Origin: Biscogniauxia marginata
Taxonomy: Eukaryota; Ascomycota; Sordariomycetes; Xylariales; Xylariaceae
Reading direction: 5' to 3'
Assembly (NCBI GenBank): GCA_022695795.1
Contig: MU404061.1
Span: 1 to 64,000, forward strand
DNA: 64,000 nt
The notes below the pieces were generated by a model that ran no database searches, was not told the origin of the DNA, and saw nothing but the letters and a program-made list of their open reading frames with translations. This document shows positions 22,846 through 34,857 of the stretch, one piece after another (positions within the stretch are counted from its first letter, which is position 1; each line of letters opens with the position of its first letter). The position numbers were made by a program, and so were the translations under genes.

Positions 22846-24863
22846 TCAATTGAATGAGTTGCCACAAGAGCCCGTTATAGTCCTACGCGGCAAGGCTCTT
22901 CCGGGTATGTCCGTCTTTCGAATCGGTCATTTTATGGACAAGATCGACTGCCGTGGGAGCTCGTCTCGAAGTCTTGGGTACTAGACACCTCTCCTGTGCG
23001 GATAGCCTTACCCTACTCATGATACATATCATACATGCATAGCCCGTTGCATGCCTCGGCAGTGTTTCTTATACCATTTGAGTCACGTTGGATGCTACAG
23101 GCCTTTCTCCATGATGTTTTAAATTCGTCAAAAGGACTACGACGAAAGATCAAGCTTTGATATTACACACAATTTTGCAAATGAAAAGCTGCAGGGGGGA
23201 TCTGCAGGTTCTATTAAATGGCCTGCACAAATCAACCTCTGCAACCACCGCCACCAAGTATCGAACCAACTATAATTCCCCGATGCAACCTAAAGAAAGC
23301 CACCGCCAGTTTTCGTTGTCATGTGCTGCAGATGGTACTTAACTCTCAACCTTGCCTTAGTTTCAAGGGGTTGCACTTGGCTCGGTTAAGAAATGCAGCC
23401 AGTCTATCATCTGCCATGTTTCTGATGCGGGTTGTTAAGGTACCACTGGCAGCTTGGGGGCCGAAGCTCTAGTTAGCCAACTATGATATCGGCTCTAATT
23501 TCAGCTTCAGCTATTTTTGCCCGTTAACGAAACTAGTCGTGGGCCGTTTTGCTTTTTTTTTCTCTTTTTTTTTTCCCCTCGGTCTTGATCACTTTGGCGG
23601 ACTTCTCACCACCCACTTGAACACGAACAGTATAGACAAAGGTAGTCAATGGCTGGCGATTAGCGCTTACACGCAATTCGAAGTCGATTCGGCTCGTAAA
23701 CCACGCAAGCAATTTATTGATAGGAAGCCGATCATCACCACTTTGGATCTACTGACACAGAACGAATTACTCAAATATTTCGCCCAGAAACTTTCGTTTC
23801 CCAACAAGGCTGGGACACGATCTCTTCGCCTCGGCGACCCAGTTCGCCTCGAGAGACACCCCCCTTGGCCGTTTCAGCGACCCAACCAGCTAACCTTCTC
23901 TGACTTTTTCTTGTCAATTTTCTGCTACACGAATGTCTTCCACCGGGTTTATCTATATTGGCTAGCGTTATTTCCCCTTGGATTTCGACTATGCTTATTT
24001 TTAGCTACGCTCTCAGCAATGGAAGATGCCTGCCGATCTATCGCCCCAGGCCAATATACGAGGCCACGCAATTATTAAATAGCGAGTTTAATAATTTCTT
24101 CAATTATTACTGATTTTCGCAGCAATGGATCGTTAGCTGCAGGTACGTAGGCCCTGAGTCACTCGCACGTCACTTGACGTCTATCAATTCATACACCCTA
24201 TGCCGGCTTTGCTCTCCTGGTATTGGTGCAGAAGCAATTTAGCCCAGGGGCTCGACATGCTTTCCAGCTGATCTTCAAGGTACGACCTTTTTTTTTTTTT
24301 TCTTAAGAAAAAAAAACTAATTTATTTTTCAACAGTCCAGGACTCTCCCCTGTTTGCGCGACCTCTCCCGGCATACGACCTTGCCCGTTTTGGTCCTCGA
24401 CATGAGCTTGGTGTACTTGACCTTGTCTGTTCCTGGTACCTACTGGGAACCTCGACACCCATCAATGGTACCGAAGACTAGTCACGCGTGTGGTTCTGCG
24501 TATGGCGAAGCACAAGACTCGAGCGTTGCGGGCCCCATTCGACGGCAAGCAGCAGTCAATGGAGTCTCCTAGAGTTAATCTCATTCTCTTCTTCATATAA
24601 AATGGCCTTCACCTGCTTCATTCTTGGTCCCTAACCAGCTGTTGTTTTCCAACTTGACTCCCATCTACCTCTTTGGCCTTGGAAACCTTTATATACCAAG
24701 CATTATCTCCCAGACGCAAGAGAATCCTTCATAACTTTTGCTTACTTTTACCTTCTCACCGTTACTTCGAGTTCGTGCCGCTCTTCTGCACGCATAGTTT
24801 GCTCAACACAGCATTGCCCAGTTCATACCCCTGCACGTTACAGTACGATCTGATTTTATCATT
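22846..24863. other. Intergenic, pyrimidine-rich, no gene recognised
   Basis: Open frames here (for example 23539-24078 on plus) lack motifs. A T-rich run at 23550-23577 and the pair T15/A9 at 24290-24318 (a hairpin with CTTAAG at its centre) stand out. The stretch 24590-24860 is CT-rich, as in fungal promoters and leaders, and fits the leader of the small gene that follows. Confidence 0.5.
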
Positions 24864-25195
24864 ATGGCCAACTCATCATCAGTTGGAGTAAACCTAGGTG
24901 GATGCCCATCTGATCCGTAAGCCCCCTTGACAATCACTATATATTCTTCTTTGTCCATGGATTTGTAACTAAACTTAGTATGCTTAGACACACTCCAAGA
25001 AACACGCAGAATGGTTATGCCTCCATGCAAGCAGATCGCCTCTTTCCTGTGAGGCCCAACAACGAGAATTTCATGGACCGCCTTGTCGACACAAGACCTT
25101 ACGATCATGAAGCAAGCATGAGAGAACGGCTCGCCAGTTTTAGTAATCAGTTCGGCAACTCGAATGGTTCTAATGGACCCAACGCTAGGAACTAA
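24864..25195 (+). CDS. Small spliced gene, unknown function (89 aa)
   Basis: Exons 24864-24916 and 24979-25195 are joined across a 62-bp intron (GTAAGC donor, CTTAG acceptor) that keeps frame exactly. The product begins MANSSSVGVNLGG, then carries a conserved-looking core with NTPR-like residues, FPVRPNNENFMDRLVDTRPY and MRERLASF, and ends in an Asn/Ser/Gly tail. It has no signal peptide, membrane segment or cysteine pair. The CT-rich upstream leader and good codon flow support a real gene. I do not recognise the family. The alternative is that only the second exon is translated, from the ATG at 24980. Confidence 0.6.
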
Positions 25196-26409
25196 AACAG
25201 TAATCCATGTTGAAGGTTATGTCTTTCAGCAATCACTACTTCGTATTGGATCAGGCACACGCGACCCATCTGGAATAGACAGAGCGGGATAATAGAAGGT
25301 CGGGAAGACATTAACGATGTAACGATACCTGAAGCGTTTGTGGGCAAATATTGTCTAGCCTCACGCTAAACAGTATCTTGGGGTGAGCCGAGCCGTGCTC
25401 TTTAATTTCCTTGGTTAACAGCAATGTATCTTTGTATAATTACCTACAGTGGTCTACCTATACGATGAGCCCACGTTTTTACACGTTTTCGTAACGACAT
25501 CAGGACTGGGAAATGAGCACATCTATTCAGGATGGAAGACAGGGCACACATCTACGGCTGTTTCTTGATTCCAACTTCCAACCTTCAAATGTTTCATAAC
25601 AAAATGTATAATAGAATGGATTGATGGATGGTCAAATAATCCTAGTCACATATATATAAATGCATGAAGATGTGAATCTCATAAGCCCTACGAATGCAAC
25701 ATGGCACAGCCTCCCTGCGCCCAAGCAACGGATCGTCACATCACATCACACCGTTCTAGCATCCCCCGCATGATGAAAATGCCGTTCCCGTCGTTCCATA
25801 ACTCTGGGAAAGTCTGCCACTTTCTCCCCTAAGCGGATATCCCTGACCGCCACGTGCGACAAGGAATCTCTTAAATCTTCCGCGCCCAGGAAGAGCTTGA
25901 CCAGGGGGGGGCCCGCGATGATCGCTCGATCAACTCCACCGAATCCACACATCACCCATGCTTCTACGAGCCATCGCGTCATTAGTCAATTCCACACAGG
26001 CGACGTTTTCGGGCGAGCCGACAGGTTTCATTCGTGGTTATCATCAATTGCCTAGTCAGCCAGTTACCACATGCCTGATCCGTCACTCACAACACTGAGC
26101 TGTTTCAACCTGATTAGACGCGGACAGTACACAGATACGCACACACACGCATAAAGTAGAGCCAGGCCTTCTATAACTGAAAACAGCTACCTATCAGCGA
26201 TAATCTAGCCCGTGAAACCCTCCCCCCTCTTTGGTCCTAAACAGTTCCTAATTTTTACACTTCTGAAAGAGCGCACCAGCTCTGCAATGCAGTCAGTGAG
26301 TTCTCGGATCTGCGTTTCCTACCCTGCATATCTGACTACCACTTAAACAGGGGCCTGAAGAAACCCCAATCTTTTCGCGTAAGCCGATTAACCTAGCTGC
26401 CTGGAGAAA

Positions 26410-26427
26410 GGGGGGGGGGGGGGGGGG
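26410..26427. repeat. Poly-G tract (18 G)
   Basis: An uninterrupted run of 18 G on the plus strand. Runs of this length are unstable and hard to sequence, so the exact length is uncertain. Confidence 0.85.
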
Positions 26428-27480
26428 TAGGGAGAGTCAGTTCTTAGTGGTAGTCTATTATTACATACCACTATACCTCAATCCTTCAACCTCTGCTTAT
26501 GCCCACGGGGCAGCTCTCATATTTTGCTAATGCGCACTTATACAATGTGCTCTGTGCAGGGTACCTATCTAGGTTACTTAGAAAAGAGTACGGGTAACCG
26601 GTGAATCTTTCCGGGCGACCCCCAAGGTTCCTATAACGGGTGCCATCTAATACTTCCCAGTCTCTGAGGCTGATAAAAATAGAGAGATAGAGGGCGAGGG
26701 CGAGAGAGCGATATAATGTCAATTAGGTACAATGATAAATAATAAATAGCAAATTTGCCCCGTAGCTCAATGTCTGTACGACTGCTTGCTGCTGTGCTAC
26801 ACCCTATAATGCCGAGGAGCCGACTATTACGTGTAGGGTAGGGTATGTCAGATTCAGGTCCACGGTGACAAGGTGTCAGCATACCTATCTTCTTTTTTAA
26901 TGACCTGGGTATTCGTCTCCTATTGGCTGTATGCCACGTTTGAGGTTCAGCATGCCTCCAGGCACATAGCGGCCCAGACTGGTCACACCCATCCACCCAC
27001 GGGGATGGGTGTGTATGTGTGCTGCGACGCCTAACGAGCAAATGGAACCCTCCTCACAATTCCTTCTGCAACGGAAATAAGTGCCATGCAGAAAAGGAAG
27101 GGATTTTGGGTTGCTTGCAGCCATACGAACCCTGAAACCCTGCTGCCCTCGTGGACTCGTGGCTTTACCTATAGGTCGGGATACCTTACACCCAACGAGA
27201 GACTTTGGTATGATTTTGGGCAGAGGGATATCTTTCGCGCCCGGGTTTCAAGCCAAGCCAGCCACCCACGGTTACTACGTTGAAAGCTACCTCCCTACAT
27301 GCCGAGGCCGACTGCTACATACAGAGAGCCCCAGAGGCCAGGGCACAGGGGGTAAAAAGCACGTGGAGGCCATGCAATGAGGAGTAATGGGCACTAACAT
27401 TCGCTGCTGGTCTTTAATTCAGTCTTCAAAGGCCGAGCCAATCAGCCCGGCTAGACCCCGAGCCTTATTACTTCAACACG

Positions 27481-27510
27481 CATACGTACACGCTCACATG
27501 TGTACGTATG
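27481..27510. repeat. Perfect 11-bp inverted repeat
   Basis: CATACGTACAC is followed after eight bases by GTGTACGTATG. The hairpin is perfect but has no coding neighbour and no T-run, so a terminator role is unsupported. Confidence 0.75.
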
Positions 27511-30434
27511 TAGTATATTATAGGTACCTATACTTAAGTATCTGATTAGCAAGACCTGACCACCTGCTAGGTAGCTAGGTGATCAGCCTATGACGATGCC
27601 TACGACGGTGACCTTTCTCTTCCACCATCAGCCCCTCTTCTGCGCCATATTTTTTGCTTGGGCGATAGGTACGTATGCACCTAGACAAGCCCAGCCAACT
27701 TCTTCAGTCCGTTAAACGCCTAAACGCCCGTGATAACGTATCATCCGTGGGGGGAAGGGGGTAGGGGGTAAACCCTCGGGGCCCCGTAGAAATCCTTCCT
27801 GCCACGCTTCAGTCGTGTGGAAATGTGTGACGTGCACTCGCGCGGCCTTGGCATAAAGGTTCTAGTTATAGCAGGCTGAGACATAGGTCATATCTCCGTA
27901 CTTATCAGTGATGTTACCCGAGGGGGGCCGCCATCGCTGCTACAGGAATAACACGGTATGTATGTATTTTACCTACGCTGTTTGTCGTCCTTTAGGGAAA
28001 TGGTCCGGTGGGAACGAACATCGGCATGGGTACTACCTCGTAACAATGCATTATGTATGAATGAATGTACGCACTCGCATGTAAGGCAGATTGAGCCTTC
28101 ATCTCTGGTCTGTCTCGTATGGTTGCCCAGTCACATTATTTCCATATCCACCCCATATGCTTATCTACTACACTCAAGTTGGGGGGGAGAGGGTCAACCT
28201 GGTAGGTAGCTCTGAGCCTGGGGCCCGCATCGACTATATGCACCACCGTGGCGACGAGTGGCCAGCATCGCAGAGTCTCTGAAATTCCGAATACTACTTT
28301 CCTTGTGTGTATGCGCATATGCACGCACTGTAGAGTAACATGTTACCTAAGAATAGAGTATACACAGAGAGGCGGCCGTTCTCCGCGGAAGTCAAGTACC
28401 TACGGAATACTCAACCTGTACATACATAGAAAGAGCAGTGTACTTGGAGGGAGAAGGGCAAGGCGGAAAGGCTGATGCTAGTCGATGGATCTAATAATAA
28501 TGATAATATTATAAGTGATTGATAAGGCACCCTACCTACCTACCTGCCTACCTAAGTATTTAGATGCATAAACTTACGCACATTCAACATGTCTCACCTC
28601 CACGAGTGCGGCGTTCCCAGCGTAGCGTCGACCCTCTTCAACACCCCCTAACCCCTACCCCCTACCCCCCGGTTTGTGAATCCCTACCCTTCACGTGTTA
28701 ACCCTGCTGAGTCCACTGACCCGGCCAGCCGCCATCTGTGGTTCCCGTCCCTAGTGTAAATGCAACGGGCAGCCAGCCAACAAACCAACCACCTACGCAA
28801 CGCGACCCACCCTGCGTATCATCTGCCTGCAATCTTCAAAGGAAGAGAGATTAGGTTACCGGGTGTCGAGGTAACTAGACAGAGAACGAGATAGAAGGAG
28901 ATCGCCGTCTGTTAATGAGCCATTACGATTGATTTCCCGCGCCCGGATCAGCCCACCCGCGTTATTTGTCATTCTGGGACGTACCAATGAAGCTCCCGGA
29001 TGGCAAGTCGGAGCAAGTTTAAGCGCCCGTGATACATGTTGAAGCACCATATCGTTCATACCGTTTATATCCACTTCTTACGATTACTCATCCCTTCTTT
29101 ACTCTCGCATCCGCGTATGAAATACTACCTACCTACCTACGTACATACATACATACCTCTTATAAGACGGCAATATATAGGTCGTTTCAGTTGATACACC
29201 TATCAAGCCCAACCCTACCTTGCCTGCATATCTCCCTACGTACGGCCGTTATACCTGCAGTGTTGCGCAGGTAACCCCTCGGTACCAGACTTTCCCTTTC
29301 CCTTTCCCTTTCCTTTCCTTGTATTCTACAAGCCGGCCCCCAAGCCGCCATAGCTGATCTTTCTGTAATATGTATATACACACATCCCTCAAAACCGAAC
29401 CCCAAGCCTCACCCCCATTCTTCCCACTCTTCTCTATCCGAAATACTCCGGGGGTGAGCTTGGGGGAGGGTTTTTTTTTTTCTTTCCTCCCACTTTGCTT
29501 TTCCCACCTCTGCCTCCCCTTGTCTCCCCAGCCAGCGTTGCAATATAAGGACATGCCGAACCTTCGCTGGGGCCGAACCCCCCGCCCCTTCCCCGCCGTC
29601 TGCCATGAACGGCCATGGCTTGAAATGGCTTGCATGCGGGTTTTACACCATAACCAGGCAACGAGCGGGCAGGTAGACAGACAGACAAAAGGGGGACGGA
29701 AGATGGGTGGACGCCCCACGTGGTATGGTAGAGAGTCAAAGTAACCATCCCGTGGGTAGGTACCTACTTACACAGGTGAGCGGGCAATGCAACCAACCCT
29801 ATTCTCTCCTCTCTCTATCTCCGGCTTAAATATCCTATCGAGGCTGTTATCTTGCGAGCGGGCCGATCAACCCCCACCTCGAATGGAGATGATGGTTTTA
29901 TATAGAAACGCAACGAGAACTGTTTCTGCATAGCACCGAAATTTAAAAAAAGAACAAAACAAAATAGAACTTGTTTCACATTCAACATGGGGTTGGGAAT
30001 CATTAATTTGCCCGTTTTCTATATATCTTGCATGACATATCCCCCGTTGTACGAACACTTTGCTGGTTAACAGGGAAGATCGTTTTCGATGAGAGAATGA
30101 GAGAAGACCTACAGGTACCAGGATAGACCCCCCCCCCCCAACTCTTTTCCCTCGAAAGCCACTTAGGTCAAAGTCGTTGGTTACCAGTGTGGCAGCACTA
30201 CCTACCTACCTGAAAACAACTAAGAATAGTTCGAGACGAGTTACACACCTCAATCTATAAAAAAAACGATCTACTACAGCAGTTGAACAGAACAGGAGAA
30301 GGGGTGAAAAAATGAACAAAAAGGTAAAGAATGAAAATATCAACTTCGGTATAATATATACATACATACCTTACCTGATGGGGGAAAAAGAGAGAGAGAG
30401 AAGGAAAACTAAAAGAAAACAAAAAGGGAAGAGG

Positions 30435-30441
30435 AAAAAAA
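30435..30441 (-). terminator. Pol III terminator of tRNA-Lys
   Basis: Seven A on the plus strand give a T7 run on the transcript strand, 40 bases past the mature tRNA 3' end. This is a normal RNA polymerase III stop. Confidence 0.6.
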
Positions 30442-30480
30442 CGAGGCTCCCACTGTATCCAGTGAGGCATCGGGAATTGA

Positions 30481-30552
30481 GCCCGATGCGGGGGTCGAAC
30501 CCGCAACCTTGAGATTAAGAGTCTCACGCTCTACCGATTGAGCTAACCGGGC
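30481..30552 (-). tRNA. tRNA-Lys (anticodon CTT)
   Basis: The 72-base minus-strand sequence starts GCCCGGTTAGCTCAATCGG and ends CGCATCGGGC. The seven-pair acceptor stem forms with one G-T pair. The box A (TAGCTCAATCGG) and box B (GGTTCGACCCC) promoters are intact, and the anticodon loop CTCTTAA places CTT as anticodon. There is no intron, and CCA is not encoded, as expected in eukaryotes. It decodes AAG, the preferred lysine codon in most filamentous fungi. Confidence 0.95.
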
Positions 30553-30698
30553 AAGAGCCATGTTGGGGATTCATGGGTTGGGAAAATTCGGCTTTATTAT
30601 CGTATATATCCATCCCACATCGAGGAGGGGGAGAAATTTTTCAAGAAAGTCTTTTTTTCTTTTTTCTTTTTTTTTTTTTCTTTTTTTACGCGCATGTG

Positions 30699-30736
<38 letters not shown>

Positions 30737-32152
30737 TCTGCGGTGGCCCGATGCAGGGGCGAGGTGTGGGGCCGAGAATTTGCGACGGTCCGGTCTTGCA
30801 TACCTGCCCAGCCAATCACGACTTGTCTCCTTCGTGGTACAGGAGATTAGGGTTGGTTTGGGGGGGAAGGGGGAGACCAAGACAAAAAAGATAGAATCCT
30901 TTGTGACTAACACCGACGCGATGGATCGCATCCTAAACTTCTATATATTAATATGCATTAGGTATCTAACATAAGTTTTTTTTTTTTGTAAAGGCGAGGT
31001 TCAAGATCTTTAAGAATCATGTTAGAGGTAGAGAATGTAAAGAGAAAAACAGGAGAGAGAGGGAGGGAGAGAGACAGTATAAAATATGTAAGGTTAGTTA
31101 AATATGTATACACTAGGTTACATAGATCTCAAGGGTCGGGAGAGATGAATCCTGAGGAACCCTTCACCCCCCTCCCCCCCTGCAGCCCTACCGGAAAACG
31201 GCATTGCGGGACGCAGTGCACTCTTGATGGAGAGACAATGCAGGTATTTAGTGCTTAAAGATGCATTATTGGGTTACTCGAATTGCGATGTGATAATACT
31301 GGAATAGGGGAGGGACTGATCCCGTGGTGAACAGAATAAGGAAAGAAGTATATGTCTCATAGCACATTATCTCTCTCTCTCTTAACCATACTATTCAATA
31401 AAAACCATATAACTTATAACAATTCACTACCTATATACGTACCTACTTAAGTATAATTCATCCAACATAGTAGGTCAGTGACAAGAGTCCACGTAAGAAA
31501 AAAACAAACAGTCCAGCCCAGATATAGGATAGGTTAGTTGGAGCAAAGAGAAGGGTGTGTTAATGTTTATGTCACTATCATTTTCTGCATCGAAGGATCA
31601 AGATTGTAAGGGCGACAAGGCTTTACATGACCTCCAATTGGAAATTGATCAAGAGAGAATTGATGAACTGTGAGGGTAGGATAACTCGAGAGGGGTGACT
31701 TTGCTTAAGTGTGTATTCATTATACCTAGGTACTGTTGTGACATATTGGCGAAGGAGGACTAAGTAATTCCATCTATCTATTTTGGAGACCCCGGATAGT
31801 AAAGACATGAAGGCCTCTTGTACATCAGGAGGGGAACTTTCAAGGTGATAGTTAATCTATATGGGACAGGTTAAATTTCCAGACGTTGCTTAATCCTTCG
31901 AGCAGGCTGTCCCGGCATGAATCCTTCTAGATGCAATGTGGCAATTGGAATTAAAAGGGGGTACTACCCCTACTTTGCTGTTAACTCATATGCTCTGTTC
32001 GTAATACCATTATATATACCCCGAAACTATACTATAGACTACGAAGGAACAGTTATATATACGTATATATATGGGTAACATATCTCCCTCCCCCTATATA
32101 TCTTGCAACAACCTCAACCTAGGCAACCTTCACCTCCCTCCCCCCCCCCCTT
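30553..32152. other. Intergenic, simple repeats
   Basis: T-rich (30651-30687) and GT-dinucleotide (about 30704-30735) tracts lie upstream of the tRNA gene. The rest, including AT-rich 31370-32100, has no recognised gene. A C-run at 32140-32151 borders the decarboxylase stop. Confidence 0.55.
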
Positions 32153-34088
32153 TCACAAAGGCACCACCTCCCTCCCGACCTCCTTCAGCGCCCTCACGAG
32201 CCCCTCGACCGTGCCCCGCAGGGTCTGACAGTTGACCACGACGCGGAAGAAGCTGCCCCTGTCGCCCGGCGCGTAGTCGATCATGAAGCCCCTGCCCACG
32301 AGCCGGGCCACCATCTCGCGCGTGCGGCGCGTGTTCTCCCGGGCGTCGCCCGCGACCGCCCCGCCCGGCGCGTAGTAGAAGCACACCTGCAGGCACGGGG
32401 GCGGGCTCTCGGACACGAGCGCGAAGTGGTCCCGCTCCGCGGCCACGAGCGCGGCCAGGTGCGCCGCCGTCTCGAACGCGCCGTCGACCTGCGCCGCGAA
32501 CCCGGCCGCGCCGTAGTATATCCACGCGAGCGCGAGCTTGAGGCTGTCGGCGCGGCGGCCGCACTGCAGCGTCAGGTCCGCGAGGTCCCAGACCTCATCT
32601 TCCTCTTCCTCCTCGTCGTCGCTGTCGCCGCTACCGTGGAACAGGTACCCCGCGCGCAGGGTGTTGGCGCGGTGGAACACGGCGACGTCGGGCGCGAGCA
32701 GGAACGAGCAGGTGACGGGCACGTTGAGCATCTTGTGCGCGTTGACGGTGATGCTGTCTGCGCGCTCGGCGCCCGCGAGCCTGCCGGCGCGGCGCCCGGG
32801 CGAGAACGCCGCCGACCCGCCCCACGACGCGTCCACGTGCAGCCAGAGGCGCGCGGCGGCGCACACGTCCGCGATGTCGGCGAGCGGGTCGAACGAGCCC
32901 AGCACCGTCGTGCCCGCCGTCGCGTTGACGTACAGCGGCGTGCGGCCGTCCTCGTCGCGCGCGCGCGCCACCGCCTCCCGCAGCGCCGAGGGCACCATGC
33001 GCCCCGCCCCGTCGACCGCGACTGCGACCACGCTGTCCGACCCCATCCCGCACGCAACCGCCGCCTTCTCGACCGAGTAGTGCCCGTGCGCGCTGGTGAA
33101 GACGGCGAACCGGTGCCCGCCGTTGCCGCCCGCCTTGGTCTCCGGGTACAGCGTGTTGCGCGCGATCACGAGCGACGTGAAGTTCGAGGCGCTGCCGCCC
33201 TGACAGGTGATGCCGCCGGCTCGGGGACCCGTGAAGCCGAATAGCGCGGCTAGGGCGCGCGCCGTCGTCTTTTCTATCACGGTCAGGGCCGGTGAGGTGT
33301 TGTAGACGTGAACCTGGTGTCGGAAGTTAGACTCTAGTTTCTGGCCGTACCATAAGAGGGAGGCGCTGCGTGTGCGTGTTAGGTATAGAGAGGGAGGGGG
33401 GGAGGCGGAAACGTACATTCGTGTTTAAGACCGAGATGAGCAGCTCGGACACAACACCGACCTAGGCATTGAACCATTAGCAATAACGCTCTCGCCAACC
33501 CTTCAGTGACCTCCCATGGTGGCCATGACTAACAGCATTGTTGCTCGAGTACAGCTTATCCAGAAACCCCTGGTCCCAGGTATTGACGCTGTACCGCAGG
33601 ACGTCTTGGATCGTCTCTATCAATCCGTCCTTTCCTCGTCCCTCTCCTTCGGGCAAGGAGAATTTCAAGCGTTTTACCAACTCCTCGGGGCGATGGTAAT
33701 CTACGAGAACATTCCGACTTGGTGACCTCTCCCCAGACGTGTCCAGGCCATTGGGGTTGGCTGCTTGGCCACTCGCCCTGAGAGACGCGGCGTTGTCGGC
33801 ATCGCGGACAAAGGGCACGATGAGCGATTTCACCGCATCTATCAACTTGAAAATGGGATTGCCGTTAGTGAGTGCTCCTTTTAAGACAAGCAACTTGGTA
33901 AGCTATGCGGAACTTGATAGGTATATATAGCCAGAGAATATGAGTGCATGCTGAGGCTTCTTTTACACCTGAAGCTGACTGACTACATACTTCATCTGAC
34001 TTACATCTTCGACCTCATCGGCTCTGTTCAGGGTAGCCTTTGGAAGGCCGTTTTGCCCATGTCCGTTCGTCTTGACGTTAGAGGTCAT
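32153..34088 (-). CDS. Group II PLP-dependent decarboxylase (GAD/CSAD-like)
   Basis: Four exons, 34088-34005, 33845-33534, 33461-33417 and 33313-32153, give 533 aa. All splice sites are GT-AG, and the first intron has an ACTAAC branch site. Family landmarks are: NTWDQGFLDKLYSSNNA near residue 120, YNTSPALTVIE, the cofactor-stacking GGSASN, HVDASWGG (Asp308 contacts the pyridine nitrogen) and the Schiff-base lysine K341 in ITVNAHKMLNVP. The order and length match glutamate, cysteine-sulfinate and related L-amino-acid decarboxylases; the substrate cannot be set from sequence alone. The last exon is conspicuously GC-rich compared with its surroundings. It also has an acidic insertion (SDDEEEEEDE, about residues 365-376) in a normally ordered part. 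Confidence 0.88.
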
Positions 34089-34857
34089 ATCCTTTGGGTT
34101 ATATGCCACTAGACAAGTACAATAATTAAGATGAGAGAAAAAAAAAAGTCTTGAAATAAAATTACTACATCGCTATAATACAGCTCGATGAAAAGTTCTC
34201 TTTACGTGCAAGTATACCGACGAATGGGAAAATAAAAAGGCGCTAAAACCCGAGACTCCACCGAGAACTTCATTTGTAGGAGGTACTTCTTTTTGCCTCT
34301 ACAACTAGGTACGTTCGATGTCACCGATGTCACTTACTTGCTTAGGAGGTGCAGCCATTCATCCGTCAATGCGAGTTTACCTCCTTTCTTACCCTTCGAG
34401 GCTAGTATATCGTGACAGTACATCTAAGTACCAAATACTAATGAAACCTGTCTATCAGCGATGCAGGAACCCCATGCCTGCAGCCACACGCAATTCGCAC
34501 ACAATAAAGCGCAATCGGTTTAGTGGTATAGTATATGCTAAATCCCGTAGCACTGGAGGAATGACATATTTTTGAAATTGCCCTTTTTAGTAAAAACCCG
34601 GCGAAGCAGTATAACAGTCCGTGTCCGTGTCCATGTCCATGTCCGTAATATCATGAAAGTTCATCTTAACTCGTACACAGGGTATGATGTGGTGATTCGC
34701 GTCCCATTTGTCACTTGTCCGTCAATGGTCGCAGTCTAGTTCGAATAATGCTGCAGAGATCCTCGTTACGCCCGACAGAAAACAAATCAAGGTATCATAG
34801 ATTTCGGCCGTCCACCCCATAACTTCATCTCGTAGTCCTAAGGGAGTTTGATCGCCT
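34089..34857. other. Intergenic, nothing recognised
   Basis: Upstream of the decarboxylase and downstream of the VanZ-like gene. A short six-base tandem (GTCCGT/GTCCAT) lies at 34619-34647. Confidence 0.5.

Larger units (their letters stand above)
25196..30480. other. 5.3-kb gene desert with simple repeats
   Basis: No coding frame with family motifs was found on either strand. Contents include a G18 run at 26410-26427, a perfect 11-bp inverted repeat at 27481-27491/27500-27510, a C-rich telomere-like tract at 28645-28670, CCTA tracts at 28532 and 29127, CCCTTT repeats at 29290-29320 and a C-run at 30128-30140. A 78-codon minus frame at 25982-25746 is open but has no support. Confidence 0.55.

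Noticed and set aside
23539..24078. Plus frame of 179 codons starting in a T-rich run
   Set aside because: Begins with a Phe run from poly-T, has no motif and no splice or promoter support.
28645..28670. Telomere
   Set aside because: The tract is short, imperfect and internal; it is at most an interstitial telomere-like sequence.
32426..33244. Long plus-strand frame of 272 codons
   Set aside because: It lies opposite the decarboxylase and reads as Arg/Ala/Gly-rich nonsense caused by high GC; the minus-strand gene explains it.
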